Below are positions 9,326 to 17,666 of a stretch of 64,000 bases of DNA, piece after piece (positions within the stretch are counted from its first letter, which is position 1; the number at the start of each line of letters is the position of its first letter). The stretch is from NCBI RefSeq assembly GCF_040358985.1, contig NZ_CP132932.1:4092001-4156000 (forward strand). The letters run 5' to 3'. This stretch comes from Tunturibacter empetritectus. GTDB lineage: Bacteria > Acidobacteriota > Terriglobia > Terriglobales > Acidobacteriaceae. The translations under genes and the position numbers were made by a program. A model generated the notes under the pieces. The model had not been told where the DNA came from. It was given only the letters and a program-made list of their open reading frames with translations, and made no database searches.

Positions 9326-9352
9326 GAGGGTGCCATGTGCACCCTCTTTTTT
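9326..9352 (+). terminator. Rho-independent terminator
   Basis: An 8-bp perfect stem (GAGGGTGC / GCACCCTC) with a 5-base loop is followed by six T. It lies 25 bases after the DUF4142 stop. Confidence 0.88.
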
Positions 9353-9423
9353 CGCGCAAGTAACTCAATTGTTATTCCACACTCATCAACGGCAGAAACC
9401 ATCAGGGGGTAGAATGGCCATCG

Positions 9424-10215
9424 ATGAACTATCTTTCGCGATGGCTGGCCGTCGTCCTCCTGATCTTCGCGCCCTCGCTTGTGGTGACAGCGGAGTCGGT
9501 GGCTACGCTCCCGGCGCCCACCGGCTATGTCAGCGACTTCGCCGGCGTCCTCTCTCCCTCGACCAAATCCAGCCTCGAAAACCTCTGCACCCAGGTTGAC
9601 CGCCAGGCCCATGCGCAGATCGCGGTCGTTACCGTCAAAACCCTCGACGGCGACCAGTCGATCGAAGAGTTTGCCACGTCGCTTGAAGATAAATGGAAGG
9701 TTGGCGCAAAGGGAACTGACCGGGGTGTCCTGGTGCTCTTCTCAACCAACACCCCAAGGCGCTACCGCATAGAGGTCGGCTACGGTTTGGAGGGCATTCT
9801 CAACGACGCCAAAGTGGGCGACATTGGCCGTTCGATGGTTCCCGCGGCCAGTCAGGGCGACTTTAATACAGCCATCCCACTCGGCGTAACGCAGATCGCC
9901 CGAATCATCGCGACCGATGCAGGAGTCACCCTCAACCTCGACCAGCCGGTTCATCAATACCACCGCCAGCAGGAGCCCGTTCAACTGAGCCTCACAGAGG
10001 TCGTGATCGGTGGAGGAGTGATCCTGCTGATCCTCTTCTTCCTTGTCAAAACTGGGAACACCGGCCTTATCTTTTTTCTCCTGGGAAATCTGATGGGAGG
10101 CGGGGGAGGTGGTTTCGGCGGGGGCGGACGTGGGCGCGATGACGACCGTGGAGGCGGTTTTGGCGGCTTCGGAGGCGGAAGTTCAGGAGGCGGCGGTGCC
10201 AGCGGAGACTTTTGA
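9424..10215 (+). CDS. TPM-domain membrane protein (YgcG family)
   Basis: The product has 263 residues. A signal peptide (LAVVLLIFAPSLVVTA) is followed by a TPM domain (about residues 35-165; GYVSDFAGVLSPSTKSSLE, DRGVLVLFSTNTPRRYRIEV, YGLEGILNDAKVGDI). A transmembrane helix follows near residue 200, then a Gly-rich tail (GGGGGGFGGGGRGRDDDRGG). TPM proteins commonly pair with LemA, and a lemA gene follows 123 bp downstream, so the two probably act together at the membrane. Their biochemical role is unsettled. Between them is a small hairpin (ACCTGA/TCAGGT at 10218-10235) without a T-run, so read-through is likely. Confidence 0.88.
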   Translation: MNYLSRWLAVVLLIFAPSLVVTAESVATLPAPTGYVSDFAGVLSPSTKSSLENLCTQVDRQAHAQIAVVTVKTLDGDQSIEEFATSLEDKWKVGAKGTDRGVLVLFSTNTPRRYRIEVGYGLEGILNDAKVGDIGRSMVPAASQGDFNTAIPLGVTQIARIIATDAGVTLNLDQPVHQYHRQQEPVQLSLTEVVIGGGVILLILFFLVKTGNTGLIFFLLGNLMGGGGGGFGGGGRGRDDDRGGGFGGFGGGSSGGGGASGDF

Positions 10216-10338
10216 AGACCTGAAAATCATCAGGTTGCTGCAAAGGTAAACAAAGAAATACGGTTACAGTGATACAGTACAGCCGGAGACACCACCTGTC
10301 GGGACATCGAAACTTCAGACGAAGGGAATTGAGGAAAC

Positions 10339-10923
10339 ATGAAATCTTTATGGGTTGTGCTGGGTGTTGTAGCTCTTCTCATCGTCGTTCTCCTTTTTGT
10401 AGGAGGCAGCTACATCGGCGCCAAGAACACGCTGGTGCAGAAGAATGAATCCGTCAACCAGGCGTTCTCACAGGTCAACGTCGTACAGCAGCGACGTCTT
10501 GACCTTATTCCTAATCTAGTCGCCTCGGTGAAGGGGTATGTCGCCGAAGAATCAACAATTTTGACCAACATTGCCAACGCCCGCGCCGGTGTCCTCGCAG
10601 CAGGCAGCGACCACTCCGCCAACATTAACGCCAACGCCAAGCTGGACGTGGCCCTTGGCCCGTTCTTCCGTCTGCAGGAGCAGTATCCCAACCTCAAGGG
10701 GAACGAGCAGTTCACCCGACTCACTGACGAACTGTCTGGAACGGAGAATCGTATCGCCGTCGAACGTCAGCGGTACAACAAGACCCTTGAGGATTACAAT
10801 GTTTACGTCCGGCAGTTTCCTCAAAGCATCTGGGCCAACATCGCTGGCTTTCATTACCGCGACGAGTACTTCAAGGGCAACCCAGAGAACGGTGTGGCGC
10901 CGAAGGTCGACTTCTCAAAGTAG
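10339..10923 (+). CDS. LemA family protein
   Basis: The product has 194 residues with one N-terminal membrane anchor (VVLGVVALLIVVLLFVGG) and a long helical bundle. Family motifs are NESVNQAFSQVNVVQQRR, DLIPNLVASVKGYVAEE and YNKTLEDYNVYVRQFP. LemA proteins are membrane-anchored and face the cytoplasm or periplasm depending on lineage; the function is not established. GAGG lies upstream of the ATG. It probably forms an operon with the TPM gene and ends at the bidirectional terminator at 10951-10981. Confidence 0.93.
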   Translation: MKSLWVVLGVVALLIVVLLFVGGSYIGAKNTLVQKNESVNQAFSQVNVVQQRRLDLIPNLVASVKGYVAEESTILTNIANARAGVLAAGSDHSANINANAKLDVALGPFFRLQEQYPNLKGNEQFTRLTDELSGTENRIAVERQRYNKTLEDYNVYVRQFPQSIWANIAGFHYRDEYFKGNPENGVAPKVDFSK

Positions 10924-10950
10924 ACGAAGCGAACTGACCTGGCCCAATAA

Positions 10951-10981
10951 AAAAGCCGTCGCATTTAGCGGCGGCTTTTTT
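10951..10981. terminator. Bidirectional rho-independent terminator
   Basis: A 12-bp stem (AAAAGCCGTCGC / GCGGCGGCTTTT with one G-T pair) and a 5-base loop has A-run and T-run flanks on both sides. It can stop lemA on the plus strand and the STAS gene on the minus strand. Confidence 0.88.
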
Positions 10982-10996
10982 ATTGCCCTGTTTTTT

Positions 10997-11344
10997 TTAT
11001 TTGATGAACGAAGAGATCGCGGTCGCCTCATCGTCCTTGACGTCGAAGACGGTGTAAAGCTTGGTGATCTGCAGCAGATCGTGAACCTTCTTCGTCAGGT
11101 TCAGCAGCTTCAGCTCGCCACCACTGTTCTTGACGGTGGTAAAGGCGCTGACCAGCTCGCCGATGCCCGAGCTATCGATGTAGCTGATGTCGCCAAGGTT
11201 GAGCAGAATCTTATTGGAACCCTTCGCCAGAACATCGCGCACGGCGTCGCGGATCGTCACACTGCCTTCGCCAAGAGTGATGCGGCCGCTAAGATCCAGA
11301 ATGGTGATTCCATCCACCTGGCGAGTTTTTACTTTCATGCTCAT
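10997..11344 (-). CDS. STAS-domain anti-anti-sigma factor (RsbV/SpoIIAA type)
   Basis: The product has 115 residues and consists of a single STAS domain. The phospho-acceptor region is ISYIDSSGIGEL, with Ser58/Ser59 at the site that the partner kinase phosphorylates in RsbV and SpoIIAA. An unphosphorylated protein of this family binds the RsbW-type kinase and frees its client. AAGGAG precedes the ATG at 11344, with a second ATG two codons in. It lies 14 bases downstream of the RsbW-type gene, so the pair is an operon. No sigma factor or PP2C phosphatase lies nearby. Confidence 0.92.
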   Translation of the reverse strand: MSMKVKTRQVDGITILDLSGRITLGEGSVTIRDAVRDVLAKGSNKILLNLGDISYIDSSGIGELVSAFTTVKNSGGELKLLNLTKKVHDLLQITKLYTVFDVKDDEATAISSFIK

Positions 11345-11358
11345 GTCTAGTGTTCTCC

Positions 11359-11976
11359 TTAGGTCCCCGACTGCGCGGGTGTTCGATGCTTGATAAGTGT
11401 CAGTTCCGTGCCCGGATGTAACTGCCGAAAGTTTACCTCATCCATGAAAGCCTTGATGAGAAAGATACCGCGACCAGAGCCGCGGAGGATATTTTCCGGC
11501 GCCAGCGGGTCGGGAATCTTGTCTGGATCAAGCCCAGGGCCCTGGTCAGAAATCCTGATAATCAGCGAGTCGGACGTCGTCTCGAACGAAGCAACCACGT
11601 GTTTGTTGGTGTCGTACGAGTTCCCGTGCAGCACCGCATTCACTGCGGCCTCGCGCACCGCCATGGCGATGTGGGGAACCGTGTCTTCATCGAACCCCGC
11701 CTTTTCGGCGAACTGCTCTCCGATCTGCTCGATCTTATTAACGCTGTCGAGAGACGAGTCCAATGTGTAGCTGGCGCGCATAGTCGTTGAATCGGCCAAA
11801 GCAGTCCTTGCAGTGCTGGTATGCCAGTCGTCAACGTCAGACAACAGCGATGATGGCAGTTTGCTTGTGGATTTCTTGAATGTCAAGGTTACCCGTCCTT
11901 CTTCTGCAATTTCAGACTCTTTTTTGGCCCCAGGGGTTGACCAGACCGGCTCTTTCCTGCAACTTGTCGTGCTCAA
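11359..11976 (-). CDS. RsbW-type anti-sigma factor kinase (HATPase_c)
   Basis: The product is a GHKL-fold serine kinase predicted to phosphorylate the STAS protein encoded just downstream. The N-box is AVREAAVNAVLHGNSYD, the G1 box DQGPGLD, and the G2 region SGRGIFLIKAFMDEV. The domain starts near MRASYTLDSSLDSVNKIE (ATG at 11778). The open frame extends 66 residues upstream to a TTG at 11976, and that segment has no family similarity, so the real start may be 11778 or an internal TTG near 11886 behind GAAGG. Coordinates give the longest form. What it inhibits is unknown. Confidence 0.85.
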   Translation of the reverse strand: MSTTSCRKEPVWSTPGAKKESEIAEEGRVTLTFKKSTSKLPSSLLSDVDDWHTSTARTALADSTTMRASYTLDSSLDSVNKIEQIGEQFAEKAGFDEDTVPHIAMAVREAAVNAVLHGNSYDTNKHVVASFETTSDSLIIRISDQGPGLDPDKIPDPLAPENILRGSGRGIFLIKAFMDEVNFRQLHPGTELTLIKHRTPAQSGT

Positions 11977-12025
11977 GGTGGGCTAACATGCGATTACAGG
12001 TTATGTTGGAGAACGCAGACCCGTT

Positions 12026-13303
12026 ATGACCAGGCACGCCAATCAAAGGACCAGCGTCTCAGCCCTCATGGGATCGGCCGTCGCCGACGCCCAGGGAGCC
12101 ACCTTGGGCCACGTGCGAGAGCTGGCCGTGGCGCCTTCGGTCGATGCGGCTCATATCCACGGGGTCGTCCTCAAATTGGCCTCCTCCAAGCGAACCGATA
12201 AGCCCTCCCTGGTCCTGATCTCCCAACTCGAACTCAGCCCCGATGGCACCATGCAGCTCCGCGAGTCCGCGCAACCCACTCCACTGCCTGAAGATGAGAG
12301 CTTTCTCCTCCTCGAGCGCGATCTGCTCGATCAGCAGATCATCGACGTGCATGGCCACAAGGTCGTCCGCGTCAACGACGTCGATCTGGTGTGGGAGAAC
12401 TGCCAGGAAGACCTTCCCGACCTCTCGCTGCGTATCGCCGAGGTCGAAGTCGGCATGCGCGGAGCCGTCCGGCGCCTCCTCAAAGGTCTGCCTTCAACCT
12501 CGGTCGACCGCATCTCCTCCCGCTTTGGCGCCAGCGTCATCCCATGGGACTTCGTCGACCTCATCGACCGCGACCCCGCCCGCCGCGTCCGCCTCAAGAT
12601 CGAGCAGGATCGCCTCTCGAAGATGCATCCGTCTGACATCGCGGACATCCTAGAAGAGCTGGCCCCCGCCGAGCGCCACGCTCTCTTTGTCTCCCTCGAC
12701 GAGGAGGTTGCAGCCGAGGCCCTCGAGGAGGTCAAGCCCAAGATGCAGCAGGCGTTGATAGAGTCGCTCGACTCGGAGCAAATCGCAGGAATCGTCGAAG
12801 AGATGGACCCCGGCGCCGCCGCCGACCTTCTCTCCGAGCTCACCGACGAGCGCTCCGAAGCCATCCTCGAGGAGATGGACCCAGAGGAGCGCCAGGAGGT
12901 CGAAGACCTCCTCGAGTTCGCCGGCAACTCCGCTGCTGGCCGAATGACGACCGAGTACATTGCCTTGCCCTCCGCAGCACTCGTCGATCACGCAATCGGC
13001 GCACTGCGCGACTACGAAGGCGATATCGACATGATCACCGACATCTATCTGCTCGACGAAGACGAGAAGATCATCGCACTGGTTCCGCTGGTCCAGCTCT
13101 TGCTCGCGGCGCCCGGCACGCCCCTGACCAATATGCCGCACAGTCATCTCGTCACGTGCAACGTAGATGCCAACGGCCGCAAGGTAGCCGAGCTGTTCGA
13201 CAAGTACAACCTGCGCTCACTTCCGGTAATCGATAACGAAAAGCATCTCACCGGCGTCATTCACGCCGAACAGGTGATTGCCCTCTTGCGGGCGAGCCGC
13301 TAA
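12026..13303 (+). CDS. Soluble PRC-barrel / MgtE-N / CBS protein
   Basis: The product has 425 residues and no membrane segment. Residues about 10-175 look like a tandem PRC-barrel-like region (GSAVADAQGATLGHVREL, DQQIIDVHGHKVVRVNDV). Residues about 195-300 form an MgtE intracellular N domain (MHPSDIADILEELAPAERH, EQIAGIVEEMDPGAAADLL). Residues about 310-425 hold two CBS motifs (MTTEYIALPSAALVDHAI, LRSLPVIDNEKHLTGVIH). MgtE-N and CBS modules sense Mg2+ in the MgtE channel, but here the channel domain is absent. The protein is a candidate cytosolic regulator of a separate transporter, perhaps the Nramp-type gene at 18868. Confidence 0.85.
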   Translation: MTRHANQRTSVSALMGSAVADAQGATLGHVRELAVAPSVDAAHIHGVVLKLASSKRTDKPSLVLISQLELSPDGTMQLRESAQPTPLPEDESFLLLERDLLDQQIIDVHGHKVVRVNDVDLVWENCQEDLPDLSLRIAEVEVGMRGAVRRLLKGLPSTSVDRISSRFGASVIPWDFVDLIDRDPARRVRLKIEQDRLSKMHPSDIADILEELAPAERHALFVSLDEEVAAEALEEVKPKMQQALIESLDSEQIAGIVEEMDPGAAADLLSELTDERSEAILEEMDPEERQEVEDLLEFAGNSAAGRMTTEYIALPSAALVDHAIGALRDYEGDIDMITDIYLLDEDEKIIALVPLVQLLLAAPGTPLTNMPHSHLVTCNVDANGRKVAELFDKYNLRSLPVIDNEKHLTGVIHAEQVIALLRASR

Positions 13304-13337
13304 AACAGACATCGTGTAAAAGGAAACGCAGCATCGC

Positions 13338-14414
13338 ATGAAGATTCTGTACGCTACCGGGCTCTCACCCAACGACACCTCCCTCTATCGCCTCTGGGCA
13401 TTGGAGCGCCTCGGACATCAGGTCATTCCCTTCAACGTCTTCGACTACGAATCCAGAAATCCCGTTCTGCGCAAGGTAAACCAGCGCCTCGTCCTGGGAC
13501 CTTCCGTAACCCGGCTCAACTCGGATCTGATCAAAATCGCAGAAGCCGAAAAACCCGACATCCTCTGGACAGACAAGCTCCTCTACATCCGGCCTCGAAC
13601 GCTGGACCGAATGCGCGCCTTGAACATCGCAACGGTCAGCTACATGATCGACAACCCCTTCGGAACCCGCCAGGATCCAGGCTGGCGAATGTACATGAAG
13701 GACATCCCCCACTACGACCTCCACGTCGTCCAGCGCGACAAGAACATCCTCGACTACAAATCGCGTGGCGCGCGCGATGTCATCAAGATTCAAACCGCCT
13801 ACGAACCCACGCTACAATTCCCGCCGCCGGAGGGCTGGTCCGACGCCGATCGAAACCGCGAGGTCTCCTTCATAGGGACGCCCTACGACGACCGTGCCCA
13901 AACCCTCACGCGACTCTGGCGCGACTGCGGCTTTCCCGTCGTCATCTCCGGCAACCCCCACCAGTGGGGCCGCGCCATGGAGGTAAGCGCCTACAAAGCC
14001 CTCTTTAACGGAGGCGAGCTGTTCCGCGATGAGTACCGCGAAGGCATTTGGAAATCAAAAATAAACCTAAGCTTCATCACCCACTCCAACTGCGACGAGT
14101 TCGTGCACAAGAGCTTCGAGATCGCCGGATGCGGAGGCTTCCTGCTCGCCGAGCGCTCCGATGGCCACATGCAGCGCTTCAAAGAAGATGAAGAGGCGGT
14201 CTTCTTCACCGGCTTCGAAGAGTTAGCCGCAAAGATCAGCCGCTACCTGCCCGACGAGGAAGCGCGGAACCGCATCGCAGCAGCCGGCTGCATCCGCGCC
14301 GCACGCGACGGCTACTACAACGACCGACAGGTCGAACTAATCGTCGAGCGCGCCCAATCAATAATCGAAAGATTGAAGCCTTCTGCCAAAACAACGCACG
14401 CGGGCAGTCGGTGA
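13338..14414 (+). CDS. CgeB-type glycosyltransferase
   Basis: The product has 358 residues. It has a GT-B-like layout of the CgeB/DUF3880 group: the N-terminal half holds MKILYATGLSPNDTSLYRL and IATVSYMIDNPF, and the C-terminal half (VSFIGTPYDDRAQTLTRLW, FVHKSFEIAGCGGFLLAERS, FKEDEEAVFFTGFEELAAKI) matches the Glyco_trans_1_2 domain. It probably transfers a sugar in surface glycan or secondary-metabolite assembly. Its stop overlaps the GTG start of the GMC gene by four bases (GTGA), so the two are translationally coupled. Confidence 0.85.
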   Translation: MKILYATGLSPNDTSLYRLWALERLGHQVIPFNVFDYESRNPVLRKVNQRLVLGPSVTRLNSDLIKIAEAEKPDILWTDKLLYIRPRTLDRMRALNIATVSYMIDNPFGTRQDPGWRMYMKDIPHYDLHVVQRDKNILDYKSRGARDVIKIQTAYEPTLQFPPPEGWSDADRNREVSFIGTPYDDRAQTLTRLWRDCGFPVVISGNPHQWGRAMEVSAYKALFNGGELFRDEYREGIWKSKINLSFITHSNCDEFVHKSFEIAGCGGFLLAERSDGHMQRFKEDEEAVFFTGFEELAAKISRYLPDEEARNRIAAAGCIRAARDGYYNDRQVELIVERAQSIIERLKPSAKTTHAGSR

Positions 14415-15964
14415 TTTACGATCTCCTCCACGAGAAGCCTGCCGTCCTCGACGCGGACCTCTGCATCGTCGGCGCCGGAGCCGCAGGCATCACCCTCGCC
14501 GTAGAGTCTGCGCTTAGGGGCAAGAAAATCCTCCTCCTCGAAGGCGGCGGCGCAACCCGCGAAGACTCTTCCCAGGCCCTCTACGACAGCGAGATCGCTG
14601 GCCTTCCGCACCGTGGCATCCACACCGGCCGCATACGTGTGAAAGGTGGAACCACGGTCCGCTGGGGAGGCCAGATCCTCGAACTCGACGCCCTCGACTT
14701 CACCCCCCGTCAAGGCGTCCCAGAAAGCGGCTGGCCATTTCCAAAGTCCAAGTTGACCTCCTTCTACGAGCGCGCCCTCGTCCTCGAGGGGCTGGCCAAA
14801 GTCGAACGTAACGACGCGGAGGTCTGGAAAGACCTCAACCTGCCCTTCACCCAGTTCGAAGATCTCGAAGCCTATCTCTCGCGCTGGTGTCCTGAGCCAA
14901 ACTTCGCCCGCCTCCATCACAAGACGCTTAGGGAGCACCCCAACCTCCACCTCTGGCTTCACGCCAGCGCGATCGAGTTGATGACCGAGGGCACCGCCGC
15001 CACCGGCCTTCGCGCACGTACCCTCACCGGCAAGGAAGCCATCTTCCGTGCGCCCAACTACATCTTCGCCCTCGGCGGAATCGAAAACTCGCGCTTCTTC
15101 CTCCAGCCTCGCCCCAGCGGTCTGCCCTGGAACCGCTCCGGCCTCCTTGGCCAGCACTTCCAGGATCACATCGACTGCAACGCCGCCGCCGTCGAGCCGC
15201 TCGACCCAAAGCGCTTCCACGATACCTTCGATCCCATCTTCGCCCACGGCTTCAAATACCTCCCCAAGCTACGCCTCATACCGCAAGCACAGGCCGCCCA
15301 CGGCACCCTCAACATCGGCTCCACCATGTCCTTCGAGGACACCGGCAAAGCTCGCGGTCAGGCCAAATCAACCATCCGCAACCTCATGCGCGGCCGTTTC
15401 AGTGAGGTAACCCGCGACAACCTGCGACATACAGCAAATCATCTCCCCATGCTCGTCCACCAGGGCTGGCGGTATAAAGTAAAACGCCGCGCCTACAGCC
15501 CACCCGAGGTCCGCATCTTCCTCCGCGTCCACTGCGAGCAGGAGCCAACCTCCCACAGCAGTATCACCCTCACCGATCAGCGCGACCCCCTCGGCCTTCT
15601 GCGAATCCGCTTCGACTGGCAGATCTCCGAAAGGGAACTGGACACCATCCGCCAGTATGTCCGCATCGCCCAGCGAGCCCTCGCCGGCGTAGCCCGCATC
15701 CTCCCCAACGAAGACCTCCTCTCCGGCAGTCCAAACTTCCTCGCCCGCTGCGACGACAGCAACCACCACATGGGCGGTATGCGCATGTCCACCTCCGACG
15801 CCACCGGCATCGTCGACACCGACCTTCGCCTCTACGGCCTCACCAACACCTACATCTGCAGCTCTGCCGTGTTCCCCAGCTCCGGCTTCTCCAACCCCAC
15901 CCACACCGTCCTCGCCCTGGCCCTGCGCCTCAGCGACCATCTCTCAGGCACGCACAACGCCTGA
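14411..15964 (+). CDS. GMC-family FAD-dependent oxidoreductase
   Basis: The product has 517 residues. The FAD-binding motif is ADLCIVGAGAAGITLAVES with the partner acidic residue in LLLEGGG. An RVKGGTTVRWGGQ segment contacts flavin, and the C-terminal GMC domain contains DSNHHMGGMRMS and the terminal SGFSNPTHTVLALALRL. Such enzymes oxidise alcohols or sugars. The GTG start overlaps the glycosyltransferase stop, so a substrate tied to that glycan is plausible. No Tat or Sec signal is seen. Confidence 0.9.
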   Translation: MIYDLLHEKPAVLDADLCIVGAGAAGITLAVESALRGKKILLLEGGGATREDSSQALYDSEIAGLPHRGIHTGRIRVKGGTTVRWGGQILELDALDFTPRQGVPESGWPFPKSKLTSFYERALVLEGLAKVERNDAEVWKDLNLPFTQFEDLEAYLSRWCPEPNFARLHHKTLREHPNLHLWLHASAIELMTEGTAATGLRARTLTGKEAIFRAPNYIFALGGIENSRFFLQPRPSGLPWNRSGLLGQHFQDHIDCNAAAVEPLDPKRFHDTFDPIFAHGFKYLPKLRLIPQAQAAHGTLNIGSTMSFEDTGKARGQAKSTIRNLMRGRFSEVTRDNLRHTANHLPMLVHQGWRYKVKRRAYSPPEVRIFLRVHCEQEPTSHSSITLTDQRDPLGLLRIRFDWQISERELDTIRQYVRIAQRALAGVARILPNEDLLSGSPNFLARCDDSNHHMGGMRMSTSDATGIVDTDLRLYGLTNTYICSSAVFPSSGFSNPTHTVLALALRLSDHLSGTHNA

Positions 15965-16029
15965 GTGCAACTTTCGCTCATTCTCCACCGTCAAACCGCT
16001 GGGAAGGCGTTCTTCAGTAGAGACAGGCC

Positions 16030-17583
16030 ATGTCCATTCGCTTCGCTCACGCTGCGTTGGCTGTTTTACTCTCGGCAATGGCAGTCTCTATACAAGCCCA
16101 GTCTCCCGATCCATCCGGCTTCACCCTGCACACCCAGGCCCGCGTCGTCCTCACCGACGTCACCGTAACCGACGCGAACGGCAACCCAGTTCATAACCTG
16201 AGCCGCTCCGCCTTCCACATCTTCGACAACAAGAAGCCGCAGGAGATCGCTTCCTTCGAGGAGCACACCGGCGCGCAGCCCGCAGTCACCCCGACCGCGG
16301 CACCCTCCGCCCCGCACACCTTCAGCAACGCCTTCCTCCTCCACCCGCCCCCGGTCTTCAACGTCATCGTCCTCGACACCGTCACCATCAACATCGTCGA
16401 TCAGATGTACCTCTACAAACAGCTAACCGACTTCATCGACGCTCTACCTCCGCAAAACTCGCTTGCCATCTTCGCTCACAACGGCGAGTACACACTATTG
16501 CTTCAGGACTTCACCACGGACCACGCTCTCCTGCACACCGCCATCCGCAAAGCTGTTCCCGTCCTCCCCTTACCAGGAGCGTGGAGCTACAACTCCCTCC
16601 AGGCCATGCAGCAGATCGCCATCTATCTCGGCCAGCTTCCTGGACGCAAAAACGTGCTCTGGTTCAGCGCAGGCTCCAACCTGCTTCTTAGGTCAGACGC
16701 ATCCAATATTCCGCCTTCCATCGACTATCACGCCCTCCGCGTCATCTACGATGAACTCGAGGCCAGCCGCATCGCACTCTATCCCATCGACGCTCGCGGT
16801 CTCACAATAGACCCTCCCCCGGTCTGGGAACACATGCAGATGGACGACGAAGCCAAAGCCACCGGCGGACGCGCCTTCTACGACAACAACGGACTCGCCG
16901 AGATCTCCTCGAAGATCATCGCCACCGACGCCGACTTCTACTCCTTCTCCTACTCCCCCCGCAACTTCCAGCAAGACAATAAGTGGCACAACGTTAAAGT
17001 AACCATCGACGGCGGACCCTACACCCTCAGCTACCGTACCGGCTACTACGGCGACGGCGCCAATATCTCCGACCCGAGAAACTCTCCGTCAGACTCAAAG
17101 ACCATGAGAACCGTACTTACCTCTAATGGCGAGAAGATCCAGCTTCCCGAGAATCACAGCGAACCGATCATCTTTTACGCAGACGTGCGGCCCTCATCAT
17201 CAACAGCCGTCTCAGGAGACGCCCCAACCCTCCCCGAGAAGAAAAACCAGACGGTCTACACCATCCACTACACCGTGCCCGCGGCAGACTTCGTCCAGCA
17301 GAACATCCCCGGCGGCCAGCGTGTCGAGATTGGAGCCGGCGTCTTCGCCTTCAATCAATATGGCCGCTCCATCAGCCGCCTCGGTCAGAAGTTCACACTC
17401 AGCTTCAAAGGCGACAAACTGAGCAAAACTCCGAACGCCAGCCTCACCTTCGACCAGCAGTTCAATCTTCCAAAGGGAGACGACTACCTCATCGTCGCTG
17501 TATGGGACACCGCCACCGGCCGCCTCGGCACCATTCAGGTTCCTGTGAGCGTCGCAAAACGAATGGAACCTCCACACAATTAA
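16030..17583 (+). CDS. Exported VWFA-related acidobacterial domain protein
   Basis: The product has 517 residues. It begins with a signal peptide (AALAVLLSAMAVSIQA). The next part is the VWFA-related acidobacterial domain (TIGR03436): ARVVLTDVTVTDANGNPV, LSRSAFHIFDNKKPQEI, a von Willebrand-like core with VFNVIVLDTVTIN and GRKNVLWFSAGSNL, then ALYPIDARGL. The C-terminal 170 residues form a separate beta-rich region. The role is unknown; extracytoplasmic adhesion or matrix functions are the usual guess. The domain is strongly enriched in Acidobacteriota and is the best lineage marker in the window. Confidence 0.9.
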   Translation: MSIRFAHAALAVLLSAMAVSIQAQSPDPSGFTLHTQARVVLTDVTVTDANGNPVHNLSRSAFHIFDNKKPQEIASFEEHTGAQPAVTPTAAPSAPHTFSNAFLLHPPPVFNVIVLDTVTINIVDQMYLYKQLTDFIDALPPQNSLAIFAHNGEYTLLLQDFTTDHALLHTAIRKAVPVLPLPGAWSYNSLQAMQQIAIYLGQLPGRKNVLWFSAGSNLLLRSDASNIPPSIDYHALRVIYDELEASRIALYPIDARGLTIDPPPVWEHMQMDDEAKATGGRAFYDNNGLAEISSKIIATDADFYSFSYSPRNFQQDNKWHNVKVTIDGGPYTLSYRTGYYGDGANISDPRNSPSDSKTMRTVLTSNGEKIQLPENHSEPIIFYADVRPSSSTAVSGDAPTLPEKKNQTVYTIHYTVPAADFVQQNIPGGQRVEIGAGVFAFNQYGRSISRLGQKFTLSFKGDKLSKTPNASLTFDQQFNLPKGDDYLIVAVWDTATGRLGTIQVPVSVAKRMEPPHN

Positions 17584-17666
17584 AGTGCCCAACCCAATCC
17601 CAACCCTGACCCGCCACCACAACAAGCACTTCCCATCTCCGTCCGTCTGAGCCAAAATCATCTGGA

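Noticed and set aside
10218..10235. Hairpin between the TPM and LemA genes as a terminator
   Set aside because: The stem is only six base pairs and lacks a T-run; the two genes are probably cotranscribed.
14315..15247. 310-residue minus-strand open frame across the GMC oxidoreductase
   Set aside because: It is a shadow of a gene with full FAD and GMC motifs and has no ribosome binding site or domain of its own.
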